Of a DNA stretch of 36,737 nt, positions 1-6,079 are shown piece by piece. The notes under the pieces are model-generated. The model did not search any database, was not told where the DNA came from, and saw only the letters and a list, made by a program, of their open reading frames with translations. Both the position numbers and the translations under genes were made by a program. Positions within the stretch are counted from its first letter, which is position 1. Each line of letters opens with the position of its first letter. The DNA is from a virus: IMG/VR virus record IMGVR_UViG_3300036770_001983, positions 1 through 36,737 of that record. One strand, 5' to 3'.

Positions 1-4
1 CCTG

Positions 5-259
5 TCAAGCCCAGTCAGCTCCGACAGTTCGGTTACGGTCCGTGGAGCCCTGACCAATAGGCCCAAAAGGTCGATTATTCGATCCTTGTTTTTCTGTGGC
101 TTCTGCATAAGGAATCCTCATCTCACAGGGCACGCCCTCCAGTTCCCACGGGCCTGTCCATACTTGCCGCTCATGCGGCGAGTCGGTGTAGCGGCGGCAG
201 GTGTTGCACTCGGCGGCACCGTAGCCGATGCAACGGGCGACGTCGGCGGGGAGGGTCAT
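5..259 (-). CDS. Small Cys-containing phage protein, hypothetical
   Basis: 84-residue protein of unknown function. Cys11, Cys19 and Cys22 with a later Cys45 could bind a metal, but no known zinc-finger spacing is certain. It resembles small proteins common in early regions of Burkholderiales phages (residues MTLPADVARC and CNTCRRYTDS are typical). The ATG is preceded by GGGAGCG, and its first bases overlap the stop of the gene upstream as ATGA, so the start is well fixed. It is the last complete gene of the leftward early operon before the window edge. Confidence 0.75.
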   Translation of the reverse strand: MTLPADVARCIGYGAAECNTCRRYTDSPHERQVWTGPWELEGVPCEMRIPYAEATEKQGSNNRPFGPIGQGSTDRNRTVGADWA

Positions 260-408
260 GCGACGCTCCCATACACATCACGCAGCGCATCACTGATTTT
301 GCGTGCAACGGCTCGCCAGTCTGCAATCATCTTGCGCCTGCGGCTCGCGTAGATCCACCACGGGTAAAGGTGGTCTTTCATCCGGCGGATGCGGGTGCGT
401 TGTTTCAT
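256..408 (-). CDS. Small basic hypothetical phage protein (50 aa)
   Basis: 50-residue protein, rich in Arg, Lys and Trp, with no recognised domain. I chose the ATG at 408 over the longer reading from 441. The 408 start has GAGGAG seven bases upstream and forms an ATGA overlap with the end of the preceding gene; the longer form would run deep into that gene. The basic, aromatic composition would suit nucleic-acid or protein binding, but this is not evidence of function. It ends in an ATGA overlap with the next gene. Confidence 0.65.
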   Translation of the reverse strand: MKQRTRIRRMKDHLYPWWIYASRRRKMIADWRAVARKISDALRDVYGSVA

Positions 409-833
409 GTCTTGCTCCTCGCCCTGATCTGCTCCGCACACCGCTGCGCGATACCCTCGACAGATGCGTGCTGGTCGCAGATGTCGGCGCAGGCGGTGCG
501 CTCGGCGGCAAGCTCTGCCTTCAGCCGCCTGATCTCGATCTGAAAAGCGTTCGCCTCGCAGCTATGCTCACAGTGCGGTAGACCGGTGCGGCGGGGCGGG
601 TAGGTGTAGAGCGGGTGCCACTCACCCGGCAATGATGGCTTCACAGCGCCGGACACAAACAGCCAATCATTTGTCCACGCCACCGGCTCCTCCTGCGCCA
701 GCGCGTCGCGGAGGGCGGTGATCGCTGCTTTGTGCGCCCTGTAGCGCGGGGTCTCGCTGTTCGTCTTCGTCGGCTGCGCCAGCATTTCCAGCGCCTCCAG
801 CGCCTGCTGGGCGGCTTCGCGTAGCGTGGTCAT
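405..833 (-). CDS. Conserved early phage protein, hypothetical (142 aa)
   Basis: 142-residue protein of a type widespread in phage early regions. It has a helical N-terminus (MTTLREAAQQALEALE), a central segment with EPVAWT and HPLYTYPP, and a C-terminal helix with AERTACADICDQ. Such proteins are annotated as hypothetical and I assign no function. The start overlaps the stop of the upstream gene as ATGA, and the stop overlaps the start of the 50-aa gene in the same way. The same short helix-plus-ACAxICD idea recurs in the neighbour at 1161-1364, so the two may be distant relatives. Confidence 0.8.
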   Translation of the reverse strand: MTTLREAAQQALEALEMLAQPTKTNSETPRYRAHKAAITALRDALAQEEPVAWTNDWLFVSGAVKPSLPGEWHPLYTYPPRRTGLPHCEHSCEANAFQIEIRRLKAELAAERTACADICDQHASVEGIAQRCAEQIRARSKT

Positions 834-1018
834 GCCAACACCTCCGCAATCACCAGCCCCACCATCATCGCAACTGCAGCGATCGTCACCGCCTCCACCA
901 GCGCCGACGCTTTCGGCTTAGGCCACAGATCCGGCGTCGGGGTTGACGCCTCGCGGTACGGGCAGCAGCGGCCCTGCTCGCACAGGCCGTCGCAGCATTG
1001 GCGGTCTTCGGTCTTCAT
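830..1018 (-). CDS. Small Cys-rich protein with C-terminal membrane helix
   Basis: 62-residue protein. The N-terminal half holds a Cys cluster (CCDGLCEQGRCC, about residues 8-19); the C-terminal half is one strongly hydrophobic stretch (residues 40-61). The likely topology is therefore a Cys-rich head anchored in the inner membrane. I chose the ATG at 1018 because CAGGAGG lies just upstream and because it forms an ATGA overlap with the 49-aa gene; the longer reading from 1129 would overlap that gene throughout. Function unknown. Membrane anchoring would fit an early host-takeover or superinfection role, but this is inference. Confidence 0.7.
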   Translation of the reverse strand: MKTEDRQCCDGLCEQGRCCPYREASTPTPDLWPKPKASALVEAVTIAAVAMMVGLVIAEVLA

Positions 1019-1164
1019 GGGAGCCTCCTGACAGGTTGAGCCAGCAGCCACTTGCTGCCGAGGTTGCGGATGGCGCGGGCCCATGCCCGCTGGTTGTGCC
1101 GATCGGTGTGGCGATCGCCGGAAGCCCACAGGATGCGGGCGCGGCGCAGCATGCGCGTGTTCAT
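1015..1164 (-). CDS. Small basic phage protein (49 aa)
   Basis: A 49-residue open frame starting MNTRMLRRARILWAS and containing DRHNQRAWARAIRNLG and KWLLAQPV. These motifs match a small basic protein I recall from many Pseudomonas and Burkholderia phage early regions, usually annotated as hypothetical. It starts in an ATGA overlap with the gene at 1161-1364 and ends in an ATGA overlap with the gene at 830-1018, so it fills the gap between them exactly. High Arg content suggests nucleic-acid binding, but no fold can be assigned. Confidence 0.75.
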   Translation of the reverse strand: MNTRMLRRARILWASGDRHTDRHNQRAWARAIRNLGSKWLLAQPVRRLP

Positions 1165-1364
1165 GCGTTGCTCCTTGCGCGGATGGCTGCGGCGCAGCCT
1201 ACCCAGCTTGCGTCAGCTCTAGCGCCTTCTGACTCACACACCTTCGCGCAGGCTTCGCGCTCTGCCGTCAGCAACAGCCGAGCAAACCGCTGGAAGTGCG
1301 CCTCGTCGCCCCAGTGTGCGCCAGCGGTGTCGTTCATCAGTGCGGCGATTTCGTCGGGGGTCAT
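1161..1364 (-). CDS. Conserved small early phage protein (67 aa)
   Basis: 67-residue protein with an N-terminal MTPDEIAALM helix, then HFQRFARLLLTAEREACAKVCES, a pattern common to short phage proteins usually annotated as hypothetical. A Shine-Dalgarno-like GGGAGC lies about seven bases before the ATG. The start overlaps the stop of the HTH gene (ATGA), and the stop overlaps the start of the 49-aa gene. Probably an alpha-helical protein; function unknown. Confidence 0.78.
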   Translation of the reverse strand: MTPDEIAALMNDTAGAHWGDEAHFQRFARLLLTAEREACAKVCESEGARADASWVGCAAAIRARSNA

Positions 1365-1540
1365 TTCTGCTGCTCCCGTTCAAAGGCTTCCACGTCCTTC
1401 AGCCAGTAGAACACCTTCAGCGGCCCCAAGCGGAACCACTGCGGCCCGATCCCGCGCCGACGCCAATCCCGCAAGGTCGGCTCGCTCAGGCGCAGGCGCT
1501 TTGCGACCTCTGCAGTCGTCAAGCGAATCGGCTCGTCCAT
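1361..1540 (-). CDS. Excisionase/MerR-like helix-turn-helix DNA-binding protein (59 aa)
   Basis: 59-residue protein that reads as a single winged helix-turn-helix of the AlpA/excisionase (MerR-like) type. The recognition region is LTTAEVAKRLRLSEPTLRDW (residues 8-27), followed by the turn RRRGIGPQWFRLG and a wing ending in VFYWLKDVEAF. Such proteins act as excisionases or small regulators that bend DNA near attachment sites or operators. Its ATG overlaps the stop of the RecT-like gene by ATGA, and its stop overlaps the next start the same way, so it is translated as part of the recombination operon. Placement on the arm expected to lead to an integrase favours an excisionase, though the integrase is not in the window; a transcriptional regulator remains possible. 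Confidence 0.88.
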   Translation of the reverse strand: MDEPIRLTTAEVAKRLRLSEPTLRDWRRRGIGPQWFRLGPLKVFYWLKDVEAFEREQQK

Positions 1541-2313
1541 CAGATCACCCCCTCTTCGGCTTCAACGATCTCGGGCTCTTCGCGGGCCTGGCGCTCGCGC
1601 TCCATTTCCTGCTTGATCTCATCAACGCGACGCTTGACTGCGGCCATCAGACGGTTGCGGTCCGGCCCCTTCGGCACGCGGCGGATCTCATCGCGCCACA
1701 GTTCCATGCCCTCGATCGTGGCGGTCATGGTGCACTTCTGGATCAGCGCCTCGACGTCAACGGGCGGGGCAACTTCCTCGACCATCTGGGGCTCGGGGGC
1801 GGGCTGCGGGGGCTGCGGGGCGGCGCGTGGCGTTTGAGCGGGCTCCATGTCCTGAACCTCCTCGGGCGTGTAGGTGCCCACAGTCACGCCCGGATAGACC
1901 GTGCGGATGCCCTCGCTGATGCACCTGGCGCGAAGCATGGCGCGCGGGTACTGGTTCCACGTCGGGTTCTTGGTCAGGCCGGCACGCTTGGCCATGTCGA
2001 TCGTCCAGTCGATCTCGACGCTGCCGCCCTGGGGGTGTGAGAACTCGCCGGCCACGCGCTGGTCGGTCATCGACGTCCACTTGACCTTGCCGCCTGCGGC
2101 TTGAAACCGCGCCAGCATGGCATCCGCTTTGAGCGCGGGGCGACCTTGGATGATGTGGTATTCCTGCACGGCCTTGGCCGGATGCAGGCCCTCGGCTTCG
2201 CAGATAGCCATCAGCGCGATGGCCTGGTCGCGGGTGCGGACTCCGAAAAGGCCGGATCGGCAGAAAGCGTCTGCGAGTTGCAGTTGCTGTTCGAAGGGTA
2301 CGAGTGCGGTCAT
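1540..2313 (-). CDS. RecT/Red-beta-like single-strand annealing protein
   Basis: 257 residues. The N-terminal core contains AIALMAICEAEGLHPAKAV (residues 31-49), YHIIQGRPALKADAMLARF (52-70) and the HPQGGSVEIDWT strand (93-104), then YPRAMLRARCISEGIRTVYPGV (122-143). The layout resembles phage RecT/Red-beta superfamily proteins, which coat and anneal single-stranded DNA during recombination-dependent replication. A Pro-rich linker (about 160-186) precedes a charged helical C-terminus ending in an acidic tail, a place where such proteins often bind partner SSB or exonuclease. The YqaJ-type nuclease gene in the same operon is the expected partner. CAGGAG precedes the ATG. The family call rests on motifs and context; an uncharacterised relative is possible. 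Confidence 0.72.
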   Translation of the reverse strand: MTALVPFEQQLQLADAFCRSGLFGVRTRDQAIALMAICEAEGLHPAKAVQEYHIIQGRPALKADAMLARFQAAGGKVKWTSMTDQRVAGEFSHPQGGSVEIDWTIDMAKRAGLTKNPTWNQYPRAMLRARCISEGIRTVYPGVTVGTYTPEEVQDMEPAQTPRAAPQPPQPAPEPQMVEEVAPPVDVEALIQKCTMTATIEGMELWRDEIRRVPKGPDRNRLMAAVKRRVDEIKQEMERERQAREEPEIVEAEEGVI

Positions 2314-2318
2314 GGGTG

Positions 2319-2609
2319 TTACTCCTGTGGTAGTTGAACGGTTTCAACATGCTCTTCATAGCCTTGGCTGCGGCCATATTCCTTTTCAAGCATTTCATCA
2401 ATTTGCCCGCCAAGCTCAATTAGCTTAGCGCGGCCGCAGTGCCTTAAAACAAATTCAAAAATTAACTCCTCTATCTCAACTCGTTTTGACACTTCTATAT
2501 CTGATTTTTTGCACTCTTCGTTTCTCTCCTCAACGAGTTGATCCTTCAGGCTTTTGACTAGCAAGTCATAGGCCTCAGCCATGAACACCGGCGCGTATGC
2601 GTTTGACAT
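2319..2609 (-). CDS. Hypothetical protein, AT-richer than its neighbours (96 aa)
   Basis: 96 residues, strongly charged and predicted helical (for example DQLVEERNEECKKSD and EELIFEFVLRHC), with no recognised domain. A good Shine-Dalgarno (GGAGAG) precedes the ATG, and it ends five bases before the RecT-like start. Its base composition is visibly more AT-rich than the flanking genes (for example around 2460-2530), which suggests recent acquisition and insertion between the recombination genes. The acidic, helical make-up would suit an inhibitor or DNA mimic, but that is speculation. Confidence 0.72.
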   Translation of the reverse strand: MSNAYAPVFMAEAYDLLVKSLKDQLVEERNEECKKSDIEVSKRVEIEELIFEFVLRHCGRAKLIELGGQIDEMLEKEYGRSQGYEEHVETVQLPQE

Positions 2610-2648
2610 TGGCGCTCTCCAAAATGGGGCGGAAACCGCCCCGTGGGT

Positions 2649-2900
2649 TCAGTCGGTCAGGCCTGCAGATTCGTCAGCGGGTGCGGCTTCGGGCAGGCCG
2701 ACGGTCTCCACCATGACGCCGGAAGCCATCAGCGAGATGATGTCATCGTGCGTGGCGGGTGCGATCACGAACTGCGGCGTGACGTGGCGCAGCACGTCTG
2801 CTGCGGTGTAGGCCCGCACCAGTCGCTCGTTGCCCTCCGCGTCCATCACAGTCCAGGCCTTCAGCGTGCGCACATAGGGGCGCTTCTTCGTATCGCTCAT
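2649..2900 (-). CDS. Conserved hypothetical phage protein (83 aa)
   Basis: 83 residues beginning MSDTKKRPYVRTLKAWTVMD. A central region (YTAADVLRHVTPQFVIAPAT) looks like a small alpha/beta fold, followed by an acidic Pro/Ala tail. The start overlaps the stop of the YqaJ nuclease gene as ATGA, which implies translational coupling to it. Function unknown; the position between nuclease and annealing protein suggests an accessory role in recombination, as inference only. Confidence 0.7.
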   Translation of the reverse strand: MSDTKKRPYVRTLKAWTVMDAEGNERLVRAYTAADVLRHVTPQFVIAPATHDDIISLMASGVMVETVGLPEAAPADESAGLTD

Positions 2901-3532
2901 TTCTTGCTTTCCGCGAGACGCCGCAGCGCCTCGACTTGGGTGCCGACCTGCTGCAGGAAAGACGTGATCCGGGCTTCCAGGTCGGCAATAAAGCTCGGGT
3001 CACGGGGAATGCGCTGGACGTGCAGTTGCAGCGCCTCGGGCATCCGGGGGTCGTAGGACACGAAGTCGCACCACTCGCGGCCGGTGATCCACATCTGGCC
3101 CTGTACCTGCGGCATGTGCATCTGCGGCATGCCGTTGAGCAGGGTTTCGATGTGGTTCGCGGTGTTGAACGGGCACTTGATCTCGATCAGTCCGTCCCAG
3201 TCCACCAGGCCGTCAGGCGAGCAGCCTGCCATCAGGGTGTCGTGGCAGACAAAGCCGGTTTCCTCCACAATTCGGCCGGTGGCGCGCTCGTAGGCGGTGC
3301 GTGCTGTGGGCTCCAGGTCGGCGCCCCGCTGCATGCCGGCGTTTGCGTAACGCTGGATCGGCGCCTGCGTCAGTCGTTCGACCACCAGTTCCGTCAAGTA
3401 GTCCTGCTGGGCCTGCGCCGGGGCGCCGGATTTCAGCGCGGCGATCGCGTCCTTGAACCGGGACGCCGTGGCTTTGCCGAGGCGAGCGGCGTACCAGTCA
3501 GCATCGCGCTGGGTGGCGGTTTCGAGGATCAT
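2897..3532 (-). CDS. YqaJ-type viral recombinase (lambda-exonuclease-like nuclease)
   Basis: 211 residues with the YqaJ/lambda-exonuclease PD-(D/E)XK core. Visible motifs are the N-terminal DWYAARLGKATASRF (residues 12-26), the helix RGADLEPTARTAYE with Glu74, the catalytic AGCSPDGLVD with Asp107, and IEIKCPF with Glu117 and Lys119, then MPQVQGQMWIT. The family resects double-stranded ends 5' to 3' to give single strands for an annealing protein. The RecT-like protein downstream in the same operon is that partner, as in Red and RecE/RecT systems. Length is normal for the family. The ATG overlaps the stop of the preceding 60-aa gene (ATGA). Confidence 0.9.
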   Translation of the reverse strand: MILETATQRDADWYAARLGKATASRFKDAIAALKSGAPAQAQQDYLTELVVERLTQAPIQRYANAGMQRGADLEPTARTAYERATGRIVEETGFVCHDTLMAGCSPDGLVDWDGLIEIKCPFNTANHIETLLNGMPQMHMPQVQGQMWITGREWCDFVSYDPRMPEALQLHVQRIPRDPSFIADLEARITSFLQQVGTQVEALRRLAESKK

Positions 3533-3711
3533 TTCACCTCCACGTCGCTCTTGATGTCGTCGATGCGCAGGCGCAGCAGGGCGACCTGAAAGCCGGCATC
3601 GGCCCGCAGGCGCCCGACTTGTTCGGGCTTCGGGCTAACGGGCAGCGATTCCACCTCGCGGAGGATCGCGTAGATGTCCATGATTTGGGACATGGGTAGT
3701 GCGTTTTTCAT
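3529..3711 (-). CDS. Small helical hypothetical protein (60 aa)
   Basis: 60 residues, mostly helical (IMDIYAILREVESLPV and VALLRLRIDDIKSDVEV), no recognised domain. The ribosome site GGAGCAGACA directly before ATG is nearly identical to those of the flanking genes at 4152 and 4309. It ends in an ATGA overlap with the YqaJ nuclease, so it is probably co-translated with it. Function unknown. Confidence 0.68.
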   Translation of the reverse strand: MKNALPMSQIMDIYAILREVESLPVSPKPEQVGRLRADAGFQVALLRLRIDDIKSDVEVK

Positions 3712-3723
3712 TGTCTGCTCCTA

Positions 3724-4152
3724 TCAATACCAGTGGTCCGCATCATCGAGATCCTTCTCGGGCGGCTCAAAGTTGTCGTAACGCTGGGCGTCGTAAATGT
3801 CCCACGCCTCGTCCTCAATGCGCTGCTCCATCGCAGCGGCTGCGCGAACGCGCATCTCTGCGGCAGCGGCCAGCACCTGCTGATCCGTGCCGTTGAACAG
3901 AGCCACCAGCAGCGCGCGGGTAGAGGCCTTGGGCGCGTCGAGTTTCGATACGTCAATCGAAACGTCTGGGCCGTTGCCCAGCGCTTCGTCCAGCCATTCC
4001 CACAGGTCGAGGGCGTGCGAGAACACGCGCTGCTGCGCCTCGTCGTAGACCTCCTCGGGGAGGTCGTAGGATGGCGTGCGCGGGTCGGCCGGGTGGCCGT
4101 GATACGGGCCGTAATCGGGGTCGTATGATCCGAAGCGGGGTTCGTGTCGCAT
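3724..4152 (-). CDS. First gene of the leftward early operon, hypothetical (142 aa)
   Basis: 142 residues: a Tyr/Pro/Asp-rich N-terminus (DPDYGPYHGHP), a helical middle, and an acidic C-terminus ending DDADHWY. I used the ATG at 4152 rather than 4299, because GGAGCAGACAG sits directly before it and the longer form would run through the promoter region. The -10 element lies 32 bases upstream of the ATG, so the leader is short. No domain recognised. Residues from RVFSHALDLWEWLDEAL onward look like a helical bundle. As the first gene behind the promoter it should be strongly expressed early. Confidence 0.75.
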   Translation of the reverse strand: MRHEPRFGSYDPDYGPYHGHPADPRTPSYDLPEEVYDEAQQRVFSHALDLWEWLDEALGNGPDVSIDVSKLDAPKASTRALLVALFNGTDQQVLAAAAEMRVRAAAAMEQRIEDEAWDIYDAQRYDNFEPPEKDLDDADHWY

Positions 4153-4184
4153 CTGTCTGCTCCTGTTGTGTTGACGACGGCGCA

Positions 4185-4214
4185 AGTGTAGGCCCACGCC
4201 GACAGCCGCGTCAA
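4185..4214 (-). promoter_or_regulatory. Sigma70-type promoter of the leftward early operon
   Basis: Read on the minus strand, TTGACG (4214-4209) and TACACT (4190-4185) are separated by 18 bases, a good sigma70 pair. Initiation would fall near 4178, about 25 bases before the ATG of the first leftward gene. An inverted repeat (GAATC GCA GATTC, 4220-4232) sits just upstream of the -35 and could be an operator. Confidence 0.65.
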
Positions 4215-4308
4215 GCGCAGAATCGCAGATTCCCGACAGATTTAGCGGGGATTTCGGCGAGGCGTGAAAGCGGGGATATGATCGCGTCCCCGACCCCAAG
4301 GAGCAGAC
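4215..4308. promoter_or_regulatory. Control region between divergent early operons
   Basis: Contains the palindrome GAATC-GCA-GATTC (4220-4232) and two copies of AGCGGGGAT (4244-4252 and 4269-4277), 25 bases apart. A TATGAT hexamer at 4277-4282 could be the -10 of the rightward promoter. I find no good -35 at 16-18 bases upstream, so that promoter may be weak or activator-dependent. The repeats are candidate binding sites for an early regulator. Confidence 0.4.
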
Positions 4309-4866
4309 ATGGATGAGATTGACGAGAAGCTGGCGCGACTGCCGGCAGATCTAGCGGCCAAGATCAAAGCGCGTGTGCGCGAAGAGGGCGACTGCCTGAT
4401 CTGGCAGGGCTCACGTTCCTACGAGACGCCGGTGCTGTGGCTCCCAAAAGAAGGCCCCAACGGCCGCAGTCGGTCGGTGCGCCGACTGATTTCCGAGGCG
4501 CTGGGCATCAAGCCGCGCAAGAACCACAACGTCACCAGTTCGTGCGGCGACCTGCGCTGCGTGTGCCCCGCGCATGTGCGAATGGTGTCGGTGTCGACCA
4601 TCAGCAAGCGCTCGATCGACGCGACCGGCTACACCCGCCGCCCTGGGCGCGTCGCCACGTTGGCGCGGTTGAATCGGGGGCGCGCCAAGTTGAACTGGGC
4701 GCTGGTGGAAGAGATCCGCCAGTCGAGCGACGGCTCCGTGGTACTGGCGCAGCGTTACCGTGTTTCGCGGTCCACGATTGCGCGCGTGAGAAACGGGTCG
4801 GTCTGGGCGAACCCGCCGCAGGAAGGCCCGGATTGGGCCGCAGTGTTTTGGAGGCTCGCAGCATGA
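4309..4866 (+). CDS. HNH-like zinc protein with degenerate catalytic residues plus C-terminal HTH
   Basis: 185 residues in two parts. Residues 28-93 follow the fold of small HNH homing-type nucleases (DCLIWQG near 28, then VTSSCGDLRCVCPAHV at 75-90). In that family the pattern is V-x-H-x-C ... C-V-N-P-x-H-L. Here the catalytic His is Ser77 and the Asn is Cys86, while Cys79, Cys84 and His89 remain. Residues 126-165 (AKLNWALVEEIRQ ... LAQRYRVSRSTIARVRNG) form a helix-turn-helix like the DNA-binding module often fused to HNH enzymes. I infer a zinc-stabilised DNA-binding protein that has lost cleavage, possibly a regulator, since it is the first gene of the rightward operon next to the divergent promoters. 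AAGGAGCAGAC precedes the ATG. Confidence 0.7.
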   Translation: MDEIDEKLARLPADLAAKIKARVREEGDCLIWQGSRSYETPVLWLPKEGPNGRSRSVRRLISEALGIKPRKNHNVTSSCGDLRCVCPAHVRMVSVSTISKRSIDATGYTRRPGRVATLARLNRGRAKLNWALVEEIRQSSDGSVVLAQRYRVSRSTIARVRNGSVWANPPQEGPDWAAVFWRLAA

Positions 4867-5342
4867 GAGGCCGCAAAACCCTACGCGAGGTGATGACCGA
4901 TCACCAGCGCACCGAGGACACGCTGGCGGCCCTGTGGGGCAAGCCGCGCCGGGAACTGCCGATTCCGGCAGAGCCGAAAAAGCGAGCCCCAGCGAAGCCC
5001 AGCGGCGAGCCGTCGGAGGCGGAGATCCTGCGCGCCATCATCCAACTGCTGCACCGGCATCCTCGCGTGGCTCAGTGCTGGCGGATCAATTCCGGCACCT
5101 TTCAGGAGCGCAACCGGGACGGCAGCACGCGGTACATCCGCGCCAACACCGCTCGCGGCATGAGCGACATCATGGGCATCCTGAAGAATGGGCGCACGCT
5201 GGCGATCGAAGTGAAATCCCGCACCGGGCGCATGAGGCCCGGACAGGAGGAGTTTCTGCAGACCATCCGGCAGGCCGGGGGCGTGGCTGGGGTTTGCCGT
5301 AGTGTTGAGGATGCCGTTAGGCTGCTGGAGGACAAGACATGA
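4863..5342 (+). CDS. VRR-NUC domain nuclease
   Basis: 159 residues; ATG chosen at 4863 because it overlaps the stop of the previous gene (ATGA) behind GGAGGC. A Lys/Pro-rich N-terminal tail (1-50) precedes a VRR-NUC fold of the PD-(D/E)XK superfamily. Visible motifs are Glu54 in SEAEILRAI, RINSG (74-78), SDIMG with Asp102, and LAIEVKS with Glu116 and Lys118, then the helix RPGQEEFLQTI. Stand-alone VRR-NUC proteins in phages are thought to cut branched or flap DNA during replication or recombination. Position upstream of the primase-helicase fits. The stop overlaps the next start (ATGA). Confidence 0.87.
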   Translation: MRGRKTLREVMTDHQRTEDTLAALWGKPRRELPIPAEPKKRAPAKPSGEPSEAEILRAIIQLLHRHPRVAQCWRINSGTFQERNRDGSTRYIRANTARGMSDIMGILKNGRTLAIEVKSRTGRMRPGQEEFLQTIRQAGGVAGVCRSVEDAVRLLEDKT

Positions 5343-5869
5343 CTCGCACAGTATCGTGGTTTTCTTGTGGCGCCGCCTCTGCGGTGGCAACGAAACTGGC
5401 GGATCCCGACGTGATTGCATATTGCGACACCGGCAGTGAGGACTCCGACAATGCTCGCTTCATGCTGGATTGCGAGCGCTGGTTCGGCATGAGCGTCATG
5501 AAACTCAAAAACGAAAAGTGGCAAGACACCTGGGATGTTTGGGAGAAAAGAAAGTTTTTGAGCGGCATCAGCGGGGCGCCATGCACCAGTGAATTGAAGG
5601 TTGCGCCTCGCCTTGCCTTCCAGATGCCAGACGATATTCACGTTTTTGGCTATACCGCAGACGCAAGCGATGTAAAGCGGGCAGAGGTTCTCCGGGAAAA
5701 CTGGCCCGATATGAAAATTTCTACGCCCCTGATCGACAGAGGCATCACGAAGGCGGGGTGCCTGTCTATGATCTTGAGCGCCGGCATCCAGCCGCCAAGG
5801 GTGTATGCAATGGGCTTCCCGAATGCCAACTGCATTCCGTGCGTAAAGGCCACAAGCCCCGCCTATTAG
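5339..5869 (+). CDS. PAPS-reductase-like (adenine nucleotide alpha hydrolase) protein, cut short by in-frame TAG
   Basis: 176 residues to a TAG at 5867-5869. The N-terminus has the PP-loop-like FSCGAASAVATKLA (8-21) and YCDTGSEDSDNA (28-39), as in phage members of the PAPS reductase/ATP-sulfurylase family. PCTSELK (81-87), ADASDVKRAEVL and NANCIPCVKATSP (162-174) follow. In relatives I know, the last motif continues with Tyr-Trp and about 70 more residues. Here TAG replaces the expected Trp (TGG) and the frame stays open to 6079 with family-like sequence, so the intact protein would be about 246 residues. It is therefore a truncated gene, a suppressible amber allele, or a one-base sequence error. 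Neighbours are nuclease and methyltransferase genes. Composition is more AT-rich than flanking genes. Confidence 0.85.
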   Translation: MTRTVSWFSCGAASAVATKLADPDVIAYCDTGSEDSDNARFMLDCERWFGMSVMKLKNEKWQDTWDVWEKRKFLSGISGAPCTSELKVAPRLAFQMPDDIHVFGYTADASDVKRAEVLRENWPDMKISTPLIDRGITKAGCLSMILSAGIQPPRVYAMGFPNANCIPCVKATSPAY

Positions 5870-6079
5870 GCCTTGGTCAGGAAAGAGTTCCCGATTCAAT
5901 TCCGCAGAATGTCGGAAATGTCTCGCGCACTTGGTGCGAAATTGACGCGCATCAATGATGAGCGCATTTTCATTGACGAAATACCTGCAGGTCACGCAGT
6001 GACAGAGGCTATCGCGCCTGAGTGCGACTTTCTCTGTTCGCTGGCAGAGCAGGAATTCAATGAATCGGAGGCGACGTGA
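5870..6079 (+). pseudogene. C-terminal remainder of the PAPS-reductase-like gene
   Basis: In frame with 5339-5869 and open from just after the TAG to a TGA at 6077-6079. It encodes ALVRKEFPIQFRRMSEMSR, then RINDERIFIDEIPAG, which are the expected C-terminal family features (a helix after the Cys motif, and RIFxDE(I/L)P). The genuine 3' end still overlaps the next gene by GTGA, so the operon geometry is intact and the break looks recent. It could be reached by amber suppression, or by reinitiation at TTG 5873 or ATG 5909, but neither has a convincing ribosome site. Confidence 0.7.

Noticed and set aside
943-2040. 365-codon plus-strand frame
   Set aside because: Antisense to the recombination operon (RecT-like, HTH and small genes), which has consistent overlaps and motifs.
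4437-4862. N-terminal extension of the VRR-NUC gene
   Set aside because: Would overlap the HNH/HTH gene entirely; the ATG at 4863 has a ribosome site and an ATGA overlap.
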